This document shows, one piece after another, positions 47,750 to 58,804 of a stretch of 64,000 nt of DNA (its first letter is position 1; each line of letters opens with the position of its first letter). The notes under the pieces were generated by a model. It ran no database searches, had not been told where the DNA came from, and was given only the letters and a program-made list of their open reading frames with translations. Location: NCBI GenBank assembly GCA_958510875.1, contig OY294067.1:100732010-100796009 (forward strand). Direction: 5' to 3'. This DNA is from Endomychus coccineus. Lineage: Eukaryota; Arthropoda; Insecta; Coleoptera; Endomychidae. The position numbers and the translations under genes are program-made.

Positions 47750-47990
47750 TTACCGGGGTCTTCTTCAGTGTAGATGTTTGGTTCCTGGTAGGATCACTCT
47801 GGGTCTTGATGACCTTGCGGCAGAATCACATCTGCCATCTTCAGGTTTTTCTTAACAATAGCTTGCTATGACTTCTTGTTACTCGAACTAAACAGTTCAG
47901 TATGAGTAACAAGAATGTATAATTCATTATATTTATGTAACTGTTATTTTCAAAAATTAAGTTACATAAATAGAATATATCATACATAAA
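47750..47990. repeat. Dispersed repeat with short hairpins
   Basis: AATCACATCT...CATCTTCAGGT followed by CTTG and a Leu-zipper-free AT-rich tail recurs at about 51300-51440 (GGAATCACATCTAACATCTT). A 10 bp-armed hairpin CTTGTTACTC...GAGTAACAAG lies at 47875-47913, and another pair ATTTATGTAACT / AGTTACATAAAT at about 47931-47974. No gene. Confidence 0.5.
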
Positions 47991-48351
47991 ATAATCACTA
48001 CTGATGATGATAGTTTTAAGTTTAAACAAAAAATTTATTTTATTTGTTACTCTTCTTTTGTCTTTGTCCAGAGTTTCATTGATATATAAATAAATAAAAG
48101 AATTCCTTGAGATCTTCGTGAATAATGATTCGATTTATTTGCTCCTGGAAGAATATACTAGTCTCTCAGACTCTAAATTAGATTATATGAATAATGTATT
48201 AGCAACCAATTACAATAATGGTACTCATTTATATGTGTCGGAAGCATATCCAAATGAATTTTTTAATATTATGTTTTGAATTATATATAAATTAATACAA
48301 AATTCTCGGGAAATAGGTCACACTAACACATATATTTTTATTTTTACCCTC

Positions 48352-48393
48352 GTATTTACGTACGTTCCGGTCTCACGACCATCATCAGAAGAC
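48352..48393 (-). ncRNA. Hammerhead ribozyme motif, mutated (Penelope 2, left arm)
   Basis: Same layout as at 15749, read on the minus strand: GTCTT, CTGATGA, GGTC-GTGA-GACC. The GAAA core has become GGAA, and the closing stem I strand reads AAATAC instead of AAGAC. Probably inactive. Its orientation relative to the RT is sense. Confidence 0.6.
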
Positions 48394-48809
48394 TTATTAA
48401 TACAATAACCTGATTACTTAGAAATACTGTAATAACACAAAGCGTCCTTATCGCACAAATTTCGTTTAAATGCCAACGTCCCGAAACGAACGGAAACAAC
48501 ATGAAATCGGAACTATAACACAGCAATGTTGCAGCGTAAAAATTAAAAATCCACCATTAAGTAGAATCATCAATAAATACGAACACATTTCATAAATGTC
48601 TGCGAGAGACTAACAGACAAAGAGTTCTATCCTCTTTGCTAACAGACGAGACCATCTCAAGTGTTCATTTAAGCGCCAGATGTCATAATTTATTAGTCGA
48701 TAAAAGAAGGTCTCTGGCCTCTGAGAAATACTTTAGACAATTCTACCTAAAGTAAACTTTTACATTATATGGACGTAAGTAGGAATTTGCAAGAATATTA
48801 ATCAATTAA

Positions 48810-49600
48810 ATACCAGTATAGGTCCCATCACAATCTAAACAATTTAATTTGTATACTGTGTGGGTTTGTTTATCTTTAGGAATTACAGGTTTTAGATTTG
48901 AGAAATATTTCCCAACACAGTTAGTAGGTTTATGCGCTACAATTTATATCATACTTTTTCAAACATTTCTCAATTTTCTCTGAGGTCTCCGGAATGTATG
49001 GTAAAGTTATATAATTGTCTGTATTACCTTTTACGTTATTTTTATATGACGATCCATTATAAATTTTATTTATTCTCTCTTTAATAATAGGATTGAAAAA
49101 AGTTTTTGGGTAGCCATTCAATTCCAGTGTATTACGAACAATTTTTAGATTTTTGGGACGGTCCTCTGGGTGGGACAATTTAACCTCGCGGTCTGTAAGA
49201 CTGTTTATGACGCTTTTTTTATAACAAGTTGGTGCAACGGAATTGAAGTGAAGATAGCGTTGAGACCAAACTTCTTTAGTAAACCACGAAGTTTTTATTT
49301 CTCCATCTGCATCATGCCTAATGTTCATATCTAAGAAATTTATGTTTTTGTTCACTTCTATTTCACAGGTAAATTGAAGTTTACAGTGGAAATTGTTGAA
49401 TTTATTAATCACGTACTGCATTTTGTCATTGGGAACACACATAAGGCAATGATCTACATACCGTCTAAAAAATACGGGCCGAAAATCTAATGAACTTATA
49501 ACAGATTCCTCCAGGCATTCCATAACGAGGTTAGCAATGGTAGCAGAAATAGGAGATCCCATTGCTGTGCCGATGATTCACATAGAACGTGACTCCAAGT
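48810..49600 (-). pseudogene. Penelope RT C-terminal half + truncated GIY-YIG
   Basis: From 49562: MGSPISATIANLVMECLEES (RT motif B), PVFFRRYVDHCLMCV (motif C, where the second catalytic Asp of YVDD is His), VNKNINFLDMNI. Beyond the stop at 48930, the frame KPTNCVGKYFSNLKPVIPKD and VYKLNCLDCDGTYTG shows the GIY-YIG entry, cut off at about 48815 where the arm begins. A stop lies just before IIGTAMGS, so motifs upstream of B are lost. Dead by truncation and by the YVDH change. Differs in sequence from element 1 at 37 kb. Confidence 0.85.
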
Positions 49601-50063
49601 CTGTAAATCATAGGAGTGACGTTCGAACACTAAGTCATATTTATACTAATTTAATTAATTATTATTCTTGCAAATTCCTACTCACGTCCTTATAATGTGA
49701 AAGTTTACTTTAGGTAGAATTGTCTAAAGTATTTCTCAGAGGCCAGAGACCTTCTTTTATCACCTAATAAATTATGACATCTGGCGCTTAAATGAACATT
49801 CGAGATGGTCTCGTCTGTTAGCAAAGAGGATAGAACTCTTTGTCTGTTAGTCTCTCGCAGACATTTATGAAATATGTTGGTATTTATTGATGATTCTACT
49901 TGATAGTGGATTTTTAATTTTTACGCTGCATCATTGCTGTGCTATAGTTCCGATTTCATGTTTCCGTTCGTTTCGGTACGTTGGCATTTAAACGAAATTT
50001 GTGCGATAAGGACGCTTTGTGTTATTACAGTATTTCTAAGTAATCAGGTTATTGTATTAATAA

Positions 50064-50105
50064 GTCTTCTGATGATGGTCGTGAGACCGAAACGTACGTA
50101 AAGAC
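50064..50105 (+). ncRNA. Hammerhead ribozyme motif (Penelope 2, right arm)
   Basis: GTCTT, CTGATGA, U, GGTC-GTGA-GACC, GAAA, CG-TA-CG, TA, AAGAC. All core positions are kept and all stems pair as at 15749, so it is the second intact-looking copy. It lies antisense to the RT because the arm is inverted. Confidence 0.7.
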
Positions 50106-50164
50106 GAGAGTAAAAATAAAAATGTATGTTTTAGTGTGACCTATTTCCCGAGAATTTTGTATTA

Positions 50165-50260
50165 ATTCATACGTGGGTCAAGAATCTTTATTATTATATA
50201 TAAATTTATTTACGTTTCGGTCTCATGGCCTACATCAGGAGACGTATCAATGTCTAAGAC
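50165..50260 (-). mobile_element. Penelope-arm fragment with degenerate hammerhead
   Basis: Next to the right arm of Penelope 2: minus strand GTCTC, CTGATGT (last core A changed to T), GGCC-ATGA-GACC, GAAACGTAAATAAA. The neighbouring ATACGTGGGTCAAGAATCTT also occurs (inverted) beside the small element at 15522, so this sequence is part of the arm or its hallmark flank. Confidence 0.55.
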
Positions 50261-52336
50261 GGGATTTCTTAAAAGTAATTATATCATCACAAAGCGTTCT
50301 TATCGCACTAATTTCAAATAATTTCAATTTCAAGAATCATTATTATTTATATTTTGAGAATATACTAAGCCTTGATTCTTCCACTCCAGTCAATTATTCC
50401 GATTCAAAATCTGTGACAGGAGTTTGAGGAGCTCTTCCGATTTGTAGAAGATTATGAATTATCATATAGAAATATGACTTCAGATTGGACTGATGAGTTG
50501 AATCAGATTAAGTATTGGTATATGTAGAAAACTTGTGCATCAAATATAAATATACTACATAATGAATTAATCAATTATCGAAGGAGTAATTACAATTTCA
50601 AGAGCCATATCTATCAATCTAAGAAGCTTCAGCAAATAACTTTCTAGATTATTTTCCAAAAAGAGACTGATTGAAAGAATTTAAAACTAAATATCATAAT
50701 ATTATATCACGTATTTTCATGGTTTTTCAAATATTGGACTGTTCATTATGAAGATAACCGAAATCGCTCAATTTTTTAGGTCTTCAGACTCACGAGTGTA
50801 GTATCTACTGATTTTTTAGAACATATTCACATTGGTCTACGTCCTTATATCGGTAATACCAGTTTGGTTAACGATGTGTTTGTGTTTAGTACAAGACGGT
50901 TTCCAATCCATTGATTTCACATGAGCAAGGATTCAAGTTTCGATTTACAATTTTCAAAGGATCAGAAGCACGAAAACAAACAAGGAATATACTTGCCATG
51001 AAACGTAAAATGCAATTTGCATAGAAATAAGCTCACATAACGATGAGAATAATGTTATAAGTATCCAACCATGTGAAAGTGTCAAATTATTCTTTGAAAT
51101 TGTAGGAATCCAATTTAGAAATAATCAGCAAAAACGCATCTGTTTGTTTTCTTCTGACAAGAAATATGTTCTTGAAATACCGGGTTCGTTTCATATTGTT
51201 TAATCTATTCAGATTAGAAACCGCAACTATTTGAAAAATGTTTTCTACATATAGAATAGTATGTATTTATATCTTGATTTTCAGATTCCCCTCTGTGTTG
51301 TTTGATACACTGAATTTCAGAATTTTCTTCCACGTAGTCTTGACGAAGTCTCGACGGAATCACATCTAACATCTTCAGGTCTTGCCTGACAATAACTTAA
51401 TAACTAAATGGCTTGCTCGAACTAGAATAACTTTTCAGAGTTCTCTAGGATGATTAAGTAGCTACAAAGATTCTAGGTTGATAACACCTGGCTGATTTCC
51501 ATGGTCGGTTAGATTGTAGCTTGAGGATGGTCGGCAGATTGTGGTAATCTGGGAAACTAACCTTAACAAACACGTGGATAACCACAGATCGATCATCGAA
51601 CATATTTTCCAAATGAATTTATGCTGGATTCATTTTATCTGTTCACATTGAACCAGTTGGGAACAGGTTGGAATCAATTGGAGGCTGCTCCCGCACATTA
51701 CATCCAGGTGGTAGCTAAGAATATTCCTTAGTCATCACTCTGAGGATCGCTAGTTGCGGCGTTTTAGTTCCGTGGAAATGACAGGTTCAATCATGAGATT
51801 TAACTCCATTAAAATTCTTCTTTGCCATACCCTACAAATGCTACTTTATAAAAAGCAAGTGTAGAATATTCGAAATTTGCAGGAACGAATCACTATAGCT
51901 ATGGCGGAGAGTCCTATGAAAATTATCGAAGCATTTCGTTTGTGAAGAAAAGAATGTTGAAATGTTTCGAAGTGAATGGTTAACAGTTTGAATATTTCAT
52001 GAAGTTTTTTTGTTTCAATTGTTTCTTCTCTTTTTCTTTACATGGAATACTGTGCTGTACGAATGATCGACATATTCTTCTTATTATCTGCTGATATTTA
52101 TGAAGAATTCTGATAATGAATGATAATACATTCTGATCTGGTAGGTCGCAAACAAGCACTCACCTTATATATAGATATATCTACATTTTAATTTAGCAAA
52201 TTTACAAAGTATGCACGACTTGAAAACTCCTACTCAGATGGCTGCTACCATATCACTAAATGTTAAGGGGCTACTTACAGCCTTCAAATCTGAACATTTC
52301 ACAACCGAAACATAGATCATGATTTCTGTCAACATT

Positions 52337-52375
52337 ACAATAATAATAATAATAGTCATAATAATAATAATTACA
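52337..52375. repeat. (TAA)n microsatellite
   Basis: Repeated AATAATAAT interrupted once by AGTCAT; nothing else recognised in 50430-52780 apart from the dispersed repeat near 51300-51440. Confidence 0.8.
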
Positions 52376-52789
52376 CTCATCCACTGAATCATCTCGAAAT
52401 TTCGGATACCTCCGTCCACTGATCTGGTGACACAGTGCTATTGTCTTTGCAGTTTTTCTTATCTCGATACGTGTATAGAGGTTACCTTACTCAGCAACTT
52501 GAAAGCTCCTCAGAATTCCCTTTTTTGACTCATCTATTGTTTCGGCTTCAACTACTTTCAGGTACGCTTGCCTGTAAGCGTTATACATTTTTTATTAATC
52601 ATTTAAGTTTGCACTACATGTGGAACAGTAAGTTTGACTGAACTATTATTATTAAATAATAAAACCCTGTCAAAGAAAATATAGTTTGCTAACACGCTTT
52701 AGAACTAGGAGAATTACCATCAGGCTCTCCGTACGACCACACGAGCTGGTATAATTGGACACGTTGATTAATGACGAGCTGAGAAATCA

Positions 52790-54876
52790 ACAAGGCCATG
52801 TATGGTGTAGCAAAGCGACTCGTTCGAGAAAGACGGGTTGAGAGACCTTACGACCGGATCGAGAAAACCGAAAGTCGCCTAAACAGAGTGGAGGCTAAAA
52901 TCCAGTCAGCGAGGCAGCAAGCGTCTCGAATCCAATGTGTGATGTACTTTAATTCTAGCATCAGGACTTTTACACAAGAAATTGGGCGTACAGATGCAAA
53001 AACACGCCCACATCATTACACACTGAAACGTACAGTGTAGCAGACCATCAAGTAATACTTTGCGGATGAGATTCGGGCCCTAAGCGTTGTGAGGAGAAAT
53101 CTGGCCAGATGGATTGGACGCATCAGGGATAATTCCTTGTTTCGCGATATCCCGTCTTGGCTTTCTGAATCTCCACCGCCAAGAATTGCTGTTGTCCCCG
53201 CAATTGTGAAGGAGGTCTAGCAGGTCTGAAGTACTGGAAAGTAGTGTACGAGTAACCGCGTCCAATTCACTTAGAGACTTCAGCCCTAGCATACTTCAAA
53301 GCGTTTCATTTTCCTCTGAAAATCAACTTCCGCGAATGAAGTGTGCGGTTGTTGAGATCGATCAGTCCAGTAATTGTTATTATCAGCCAGCATAGAGGGC
53401 ACAGAAAGTCATTGACAGTTGCCGGGAGAACCTCGTGATACATATATCTATCACTCAGGACTCCATATCCTACAAGCGCAACCTTTCCATGGCCTGGATT
53501 GACTATCGCAAGTCTTGACAGAATTGGTAAAATTCAAGAGGCGTGTTTTCCAAGGAGGCTCCTTGAGTCCCCTCTTGTTCAACATCTTACTGATGGTGCT
53601 CTCCATTGCGTTAAGACGGACTCGTGGATATTACTCTGAACCACCGAACGAGAAGAAACATCAGATCACTCATTTATTTTATGAAAGACCTGGAAATATA
53701 ATATATTTCCAGGTCCTCCATAGAATAAGGTTCAGAGTAATATCCACGAGTCCGTCTTAACGCAATGGAGAGCGCCATCAGTAAGATGTTGAACAAGAGG
53801 GGACTTATGTCTCCATCAAGCTTTCAATGTAGTTCAAGGATATACGAGTACACTAGCCGTGTGCAGTGTTCCGTTTGAACAGAGCAAAATCTCCGGTTGT
53901 CTACGAAATAACGCAGTTTGCTAACGGAAGTATCTTTTAACATCTTGATTCTGGAAAAGACCTATCGATACCTGGGAATTGAGCAGCATTCTAATTATGA
54001 TGCTTCCCAAGTAATGGTGGCTCTCCGCGACAGGTACAGGAGCATTGTTCGAGAGATTTGGTAGTCCGCACTTTCGAGTGAGAACAAGGCATCTGCAACA
54101 AATATGCTTGCCGTTCCAGTCCTTCTCAACTCTTTTGGAGTAGTGAAATGGACGGAGGATGAGCTGCATAGACTCGACAAAGACACCTGGAAAATGTAAA
54201 TGATGCATATTCATCACAGTTTACATTCTAGGTCGTTCGTTTCTCGTATTTATTTTCCACGTCATCGAGGAGGTAGGGGACTTCTTATTCTAGAGGGGCT
54301 ACATCGTGGTAGTATGCGCATTTTATCGTTAAGGCAGCACTAAAATCTGCGGAAGAACTTAGTCTTGAATTTGACATCAGTCGAGAAGACCAACTAGAGG
54401 GCTCCCTCGAGATACAACCTTCTCGTCTCAAAGCCCAGATGAATACCGCGGCTACCTAAGGTCAGCCGAGCTTACATCCGAGACCGAGGGATTTACCGCA
54501 GCTCAACAAAATGACATAATCAACACCTTGGTCTATCGCCGCAACGTGATGACTGTGCAGGTTCCTGTCAAAACGCGCCTGAGACGCTTTTCACCTGCCG
54601 TCAGCATGTCCGTCAAAGGCAGCCGTGACATACCCTCATCGCTATAATGCGGCTCAACTAGTGCTGTATTACCATCTAAGGCAGTCGTACGGAATAGTCC
54701 AAGAGCCGGTGCTACCTTACATGCCAGGAGATATCGAGTTCAATGTCGGAAACGAAAAATGCCAGATCTATCGGAATTACCCGTTTCAAACCGTCAGGTT
54801 CATACAAACAGATAGGTCTGACTATTCCGATCACTCTTGTTCTGTTCGCATCGGCGACGTTATCATTTTAAAATGA
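52790..54876 (+). pseudogene. R2/R4-like LINE (early-branching type), degenerate
   Basis: Ordered fragments on the plus strand: ERPYDRIEKTESRLNRVEAK then IQSARQQASRIQCVMYFNSS (52860-52970); RNLARWIGRIRDNSLFRDIP; SYKRNLSMAWIDYRKS (about 53467, RT motif A region 'AWIDYKKAYD'); RRVFQGGSLSPLLFNILLMV (about 53535, motif B); a displaced FMKDLEI where FMDDLK is expected (about 53680); TYRYLGIEQHSNYDASQVMV (about 53967); SFGVVKWTEDELHRLDKDTW (about 54132); FPRHRGGRGLLILEGLHRG (about 54260); and HRYNAAQLVLYYHLRQSYGI (about 54640) with IYRNYPFQTVRFIQTDRSDY (about 54765). The last segment matches the restriction-like endonuclease area of this group. Many stops. Interrupted by a 77 bp inverted duplication. 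Confidence 0.75.
53566..53805. repeat. Near-perfect 77 bp inverted duplication in the LINE RT
   Basis: 53566-53642 (starting AGTCCCCTCTTGTTCAACAT) is mirrored at 53729-53805 with one mismatch seen (GGTGCTCTCC against GGCGCTCTCC). Inside, GACCTGGAAATATA at 53687 pairs with its inverse at 53702-53715. The left inner part (53643-53686) is longer than the right one (13 bp), so one side carries a deletion. Confidence 0.95.
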
Positions 54877-54877
54877 A

Positions 54878-55015
54878 ATTAATGCAATAAGTTCCAAGAA
54901 ATCTCGTTTTAGACATTGATACGTCTTCTGATGATTCTCGTGAGACCGAAACGTATGTAAAGACGAAGATAATGAGCATATGTGACCTATTTCCTGAGAA
55001 TTTATATATTGTTTT
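54878..55015 (+). mobile_element. Penelope-arm fragment with hammerhead motif
   Basis: Follows the LINE 3' end directly. Arm words include ACTTATTTCC-type TGACCTATTTCCTGAGAATT at the end. The hammerhead at 54923-54964 keeps GTCTT, CTGATGA, GAAA, a stem III of CG-TA-TG, TA and AAGAC, but stem II reads TTCTC-GTGA-GACC with two mismatches. Confidence 0.6.
54923..54964 (+). ncRNA. Hammerhead ribozyme motif, weakened stem II
   Basis: Core CTGATGA and GAAA are intact and stem I is perfect (GTCTT/AAGAC). Stem III has one G-U pair; stem II keeps only about two pairs. Likely a decayed copy. Confidence 0.5.
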
Positions 55016-55084
55016 CTATAATAGTTCTCTAATCTCTGATCTGTTTCATCTTCTGTCTCATACATTCCATCTAAACACACAATA

Positions 55085-56860
55085 GGAAATGATGTGGGGA
55101 TTCAATAAAACTGACTACAATTAAGGACTAGAACATGCTTTATTTATATCTAATCAGAATGTATTTGCAATATTAATAGTTTCACTGCATGAGCGGATTA
55201 TTGAGAGATTATTTTGATTGTCTACGGGAATGAAAGGGGAAATGATGGAAGAAAAGTTCTAGATGGCATTCTTCATCTTTGAGTTGAAAGCCAGTCGCCT
55301 ATGTCTTCATTACGATACTGAAAAAGAAGAAATGTATTAAATATCATTTGCAAATATGTTATATTGGAAAGTTTCGTCTCATAAATCCGATAGAATGTCA
55401 TACTCGAATATTCAAGCTATATTTGAATCAATGTTTGTTCAACAATAGTATTCATCTTATTTCATGAAGACACAAAACCCGAAAATTATATATTTTCATT
55501 CAAGCATATTTAATTGCAAAACCCTTTCTTCCTCATCTTGATTATCTCCGTTTACCATGAGTCGCATAATGAATCAGGATATGGGTCCATTTGAGAAATC
55601 AAATGGAAAAAAAGGTCATTCTGATAATTCATATATTTCAATAACCAGGTTTCAAAAAGCTCTATGCTCTGCAACGTACATTCTATTCAATAGGGTTGTT
55701 GTTGGAAAGCAATCACAAATTCAGTCACGTCTCAAGTTGATTTGGACACACTCTCTAATGATTGCTGAAGATTATTGCAATCTACTGAAGTTGCAAACTT
55801 GATTGCTGGAACATGGGATTCTGGATTTTAGTTTTACATTCCGACTACTAGAGATGAAAACATATAACGTTCGTAGAACGTTGTGTGAGCTAGCGGTGCA
55901 AATGTGGGAGGGGAGATAGGCATTGGTATATTTCTTGAAAGTTGGGAGGTTATAGGCATCAGGAGAGACCTCTCTAGGCTACGAGGTCCACAACTTCACC
56001 GTTCGATTTAAGAATGAGTTCTGGAAGAAAGAAGTTCGTCAGGTCTCGAGCTTGACAAGCTTTGTCCAAAAAAAAAAAAGGATGTCTCAACGATGAGTCT
56101 GTATCGTCAAAATATTACTAGAAGAGTTGACGACATTGGAAAATGTATTGAAGATAATTTGAAAAATCGGGCATCCGAGTTCATATTTCATTCTCCAGCA
56201 TTGGACGAGAACATAGGATAAACAGATACTTCCCAAGTGGTGGAATCAGTGGTATTGATTTTTATCCGACTAAAACAGATGAATTAGCGACACTTTATTC
56301 ACTTAAGGATATCACTAGGTAACGAGAATTGTTAGAGGCAGTTACATCCACATTGAATCACTTTTCGCTACAACTTAACAACCTATCGAGCTTATCAATA
56401 GGAAGGGGTTCCGGCAATGGTTGGGAAACATGAAGATTCGGTTAAATTGATTGAAAATGAGCCCCGCAAAAGTTGGTAATACGTCGATTATAAAATTCCT
56501 TTACTTTATTCATCAGGAGAAGGTAAGTCCCTCAAAAAGGACCATGTCATGAAGGTGATCATCCAAACAGTGAGAGGAAGGGGTCGATACACCGTCACTT
56601 CCGAAAATTTCTCAAGTCTTTGGATTCAGAGCATGATGACTTTTCATTTCATGGTTGAGGATTGTCTAAATGTTGGACAGACTGTTTGATTTGAAGCAAG
56701 ATAGACAATCATTCTTTGCAAGCAAGTCGGAAAGTATCCCAGAGATTGGAGGCAAAGCATGGGTTCAATTTCGAAATATTGAAGAACGTATTTTGAATAT
56801 TCCTACATTCGCAACGTCATTCTCTCTGATGTTGATTCTTCACTAGGAACTTTTACAAAT
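55085..56860. other. No recognisable gene
   Basis: Contains short ORFs without known motifs (for example 55557-55802 and a MSLYRQNITRRVDDIGKCI start near 56092). The latter, with QTVRGRGRYTVTSENFSS-like reading near 56565, could be a decayed retroelement ORF1, but I cannot identify it. Confidence 0.3.
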
Positions 56861-57500
56861 GCGTTGTGATGTGCGGCCCGACAGAAAATCTTATTTATAA
56901 AATTTGGGTCAGCTGTTGAAAAGCTTAGCCACCCAAGTTCTATTGAGATCAAGAAATTCATAAGTGTGACATCACCTATCATACGAATGGCTCTCTTTTG
57001 AATAGAATTTTAGAGATTCAGCGCATGCTTGGGAGCTGAACTTCAAATATGTGCTTTGTAGATTAATAGGAGCTGCTGAGATTGCTACGGAATAGAAGAC
57101 CAAGTTTTCATTAATGGGTTTTCACAATAAACCTCACATGATCGGACCATGAGAGGTTGCTATTGGTGGTGATACCGAGCATAGATATTCAGGACTTCGT
57201 AGGAATTGTTTTATATGACATAATCATATTAGTGATTGAGAATTCACCTTCATGGAGAGAATACAAACTCTACTAGATTATCAGATCCTAATCCCAAAAT
57301 TCTTGCCAGATCTCTATTCATGCATCCACCTGTCTCTGACTTGCTTCTTTAACGTCTTTTGGTGATTGCATCAAAAAACAATATGAGGTGTACCATCATC
57401 TACAAACCTGTGAACGGAACAAGGGCCTCCAATAGATCGTTGATATGAACCAGAAGCAAAGTCAGAACCACTTGGAACATCAGCGTCCAAAGTCAATGTA
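56860..57500 (-). pseudogene. CR1/Jockey-type LINE, RT palm and thumb, degenerate
   Basis: Minus strand in order: LLLVHINDLLEALVPFTGL (about 57440; HINDLL palm segment, the FADD itself decayed to WMMV), LARILGLGSDNLVEFVFSP (about 57290), then after frame shifts WSSAPKHALNLxNSIQKRAI and RMIGDV (about 56960-57030), the thumb block 'SLEYASHVWG.APK..L.LLDSIQKRAIRLIGD', and LGWLSFSTADP. Same family as the copies at 18.0-19.2 and 29.5 kb. Confidence 0.75.
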
Positions 57501-58689
57501 TGGGAGAGACTACATCATTCATCACACCGATTGATCTATTCGAGAGAAAACTCGATAGTAAACGATAAATGGGGCCACAAATCATCAATTATCGAACGGA
57601 AGATATTGCTGTTGATCCAGAATGTCTTTCGTTTTTTGTATGCCACGTATAAACTCTTCTGAATACTATTCATAGCATAATCTACGATTGTGTAAATAAT
57701 ACAAAATACAATAAACATGGAAATATCATTTATTTATGTTCAAGAGAAATTCACAAATTTAATTTTTATTCAAATTAGTGTCTCAATAATTATACCAGAA
57801 GAAATAAGATTCCAAAGGTATAAATGAGTTAGTGTTAACACTATGTATATGGAGTTATATCATATTGTAGTCATGAACTGAATTTCAACGATCTTTAATT
57901 TTATACATGGATATGTAGATTATCTGCTTTCCCTTTTGTTAAAAACCTTATTAACACTCTCGTAAATAGAGTAAACACTCAATGAACCGATTCAGTAGCT
58001 ACGGAAATTGATAAGGCAACCTTGAAAGAAAGTGATAGATTGAAACGGTGTTCAAACATACCACAGTAAGTTTAAGACTGTGGTAACTCTCGCTACTTGT
58101 GAAAGTATAATCACGTCTTGGTCTGAATTGGATTGCTACTTGCATTTGACTTCGATGTTTTATTATTAGGTAGTGCATAATCATTATTCAAGTACAGATC
58201 CGTGTTCCGTATTTTTATAGACAATTCAAATTTGAAATCATTGATCGAACTTAAGATTGATGGGAGTAAACGAACAAATCATAATTCTCATCATGATACC
58301 AATGAATCATAAGGTATTTTATGTAGTGGTCTGGAGGAATTTGTCACCGCCCACTATTAAATATATTCATCTTCAATAGTTCAACTAATTAGTTGAGTAA
58401 TAGTAGTTTTAGTAGAAGTAGCTAATTGTGATAGCCAGTTCCAGTTGAATCGATCGAATAAAGTTGTGGCACCAAAATTATATAGGGCCTGACTTGTTAA
58501 TGGAAAATAAACAACCGAAGTTTAGGCAGAACTCATGGTGTTATGAAGGTTGATCGGTGTTGTCAAACATCCATCATCGAATTCTAATAAAATTCTGTTT
58601 ATATTATGAGAATTTTATTTGCGAATTGTTTCTCATAGACATATACGGGATACGATAATGATTAATCGCCCAGGTATGAATGATATCTG

Positions 58690-58800
58690 AATTCTTGGAA
58701 AATGTGTCACATTAACGCTTATTCCTACTATATTTCCGTCTGTACGTACGTTTCGGTTTCACGACCATCTCACGTCTCCTGAAAATAATCGTGAGACTTC
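58690..58800 (-). mobile_element. Penelope-arm fragment, hammerhead 3' half only
   Basis: Minus strand: GATGGTCGTGAAACCGAAAC, CGTACGTA and CAGAC followed by TAATGTGACACATTTTCC, corresponding to the arm around the ribozyme. The 5' half including CTGATGA is lost (GGAGACGTGAGATGG). Confidence 0.5.
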
Positions 58801-58804
58801 TATG

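Larger units (their letters stand above)
48283..50165 (-). mobile_element. Penelope-like retroelement 2 between ~520 bp inverted arms
   Basis: The left arm (48283-48815) and the right arm (49650-50165) are inverted copies, sharing AAATAGGTCACACTAACA at the outside and TTGCAAGAATA at the inside, with several long identical words in between (GTTAGCAAAGAGGATAGAAC). The central ~830 bp encode part of a Penelope RT and the start of its GIY-YIG domain on the minus strand. The left arm follows the RT in the sense orientation, as a Penelope 3' arm should. The right arm is the same sequence flipped, consistent with the inverted terminal arms known for this class. Confidence 0.8.
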
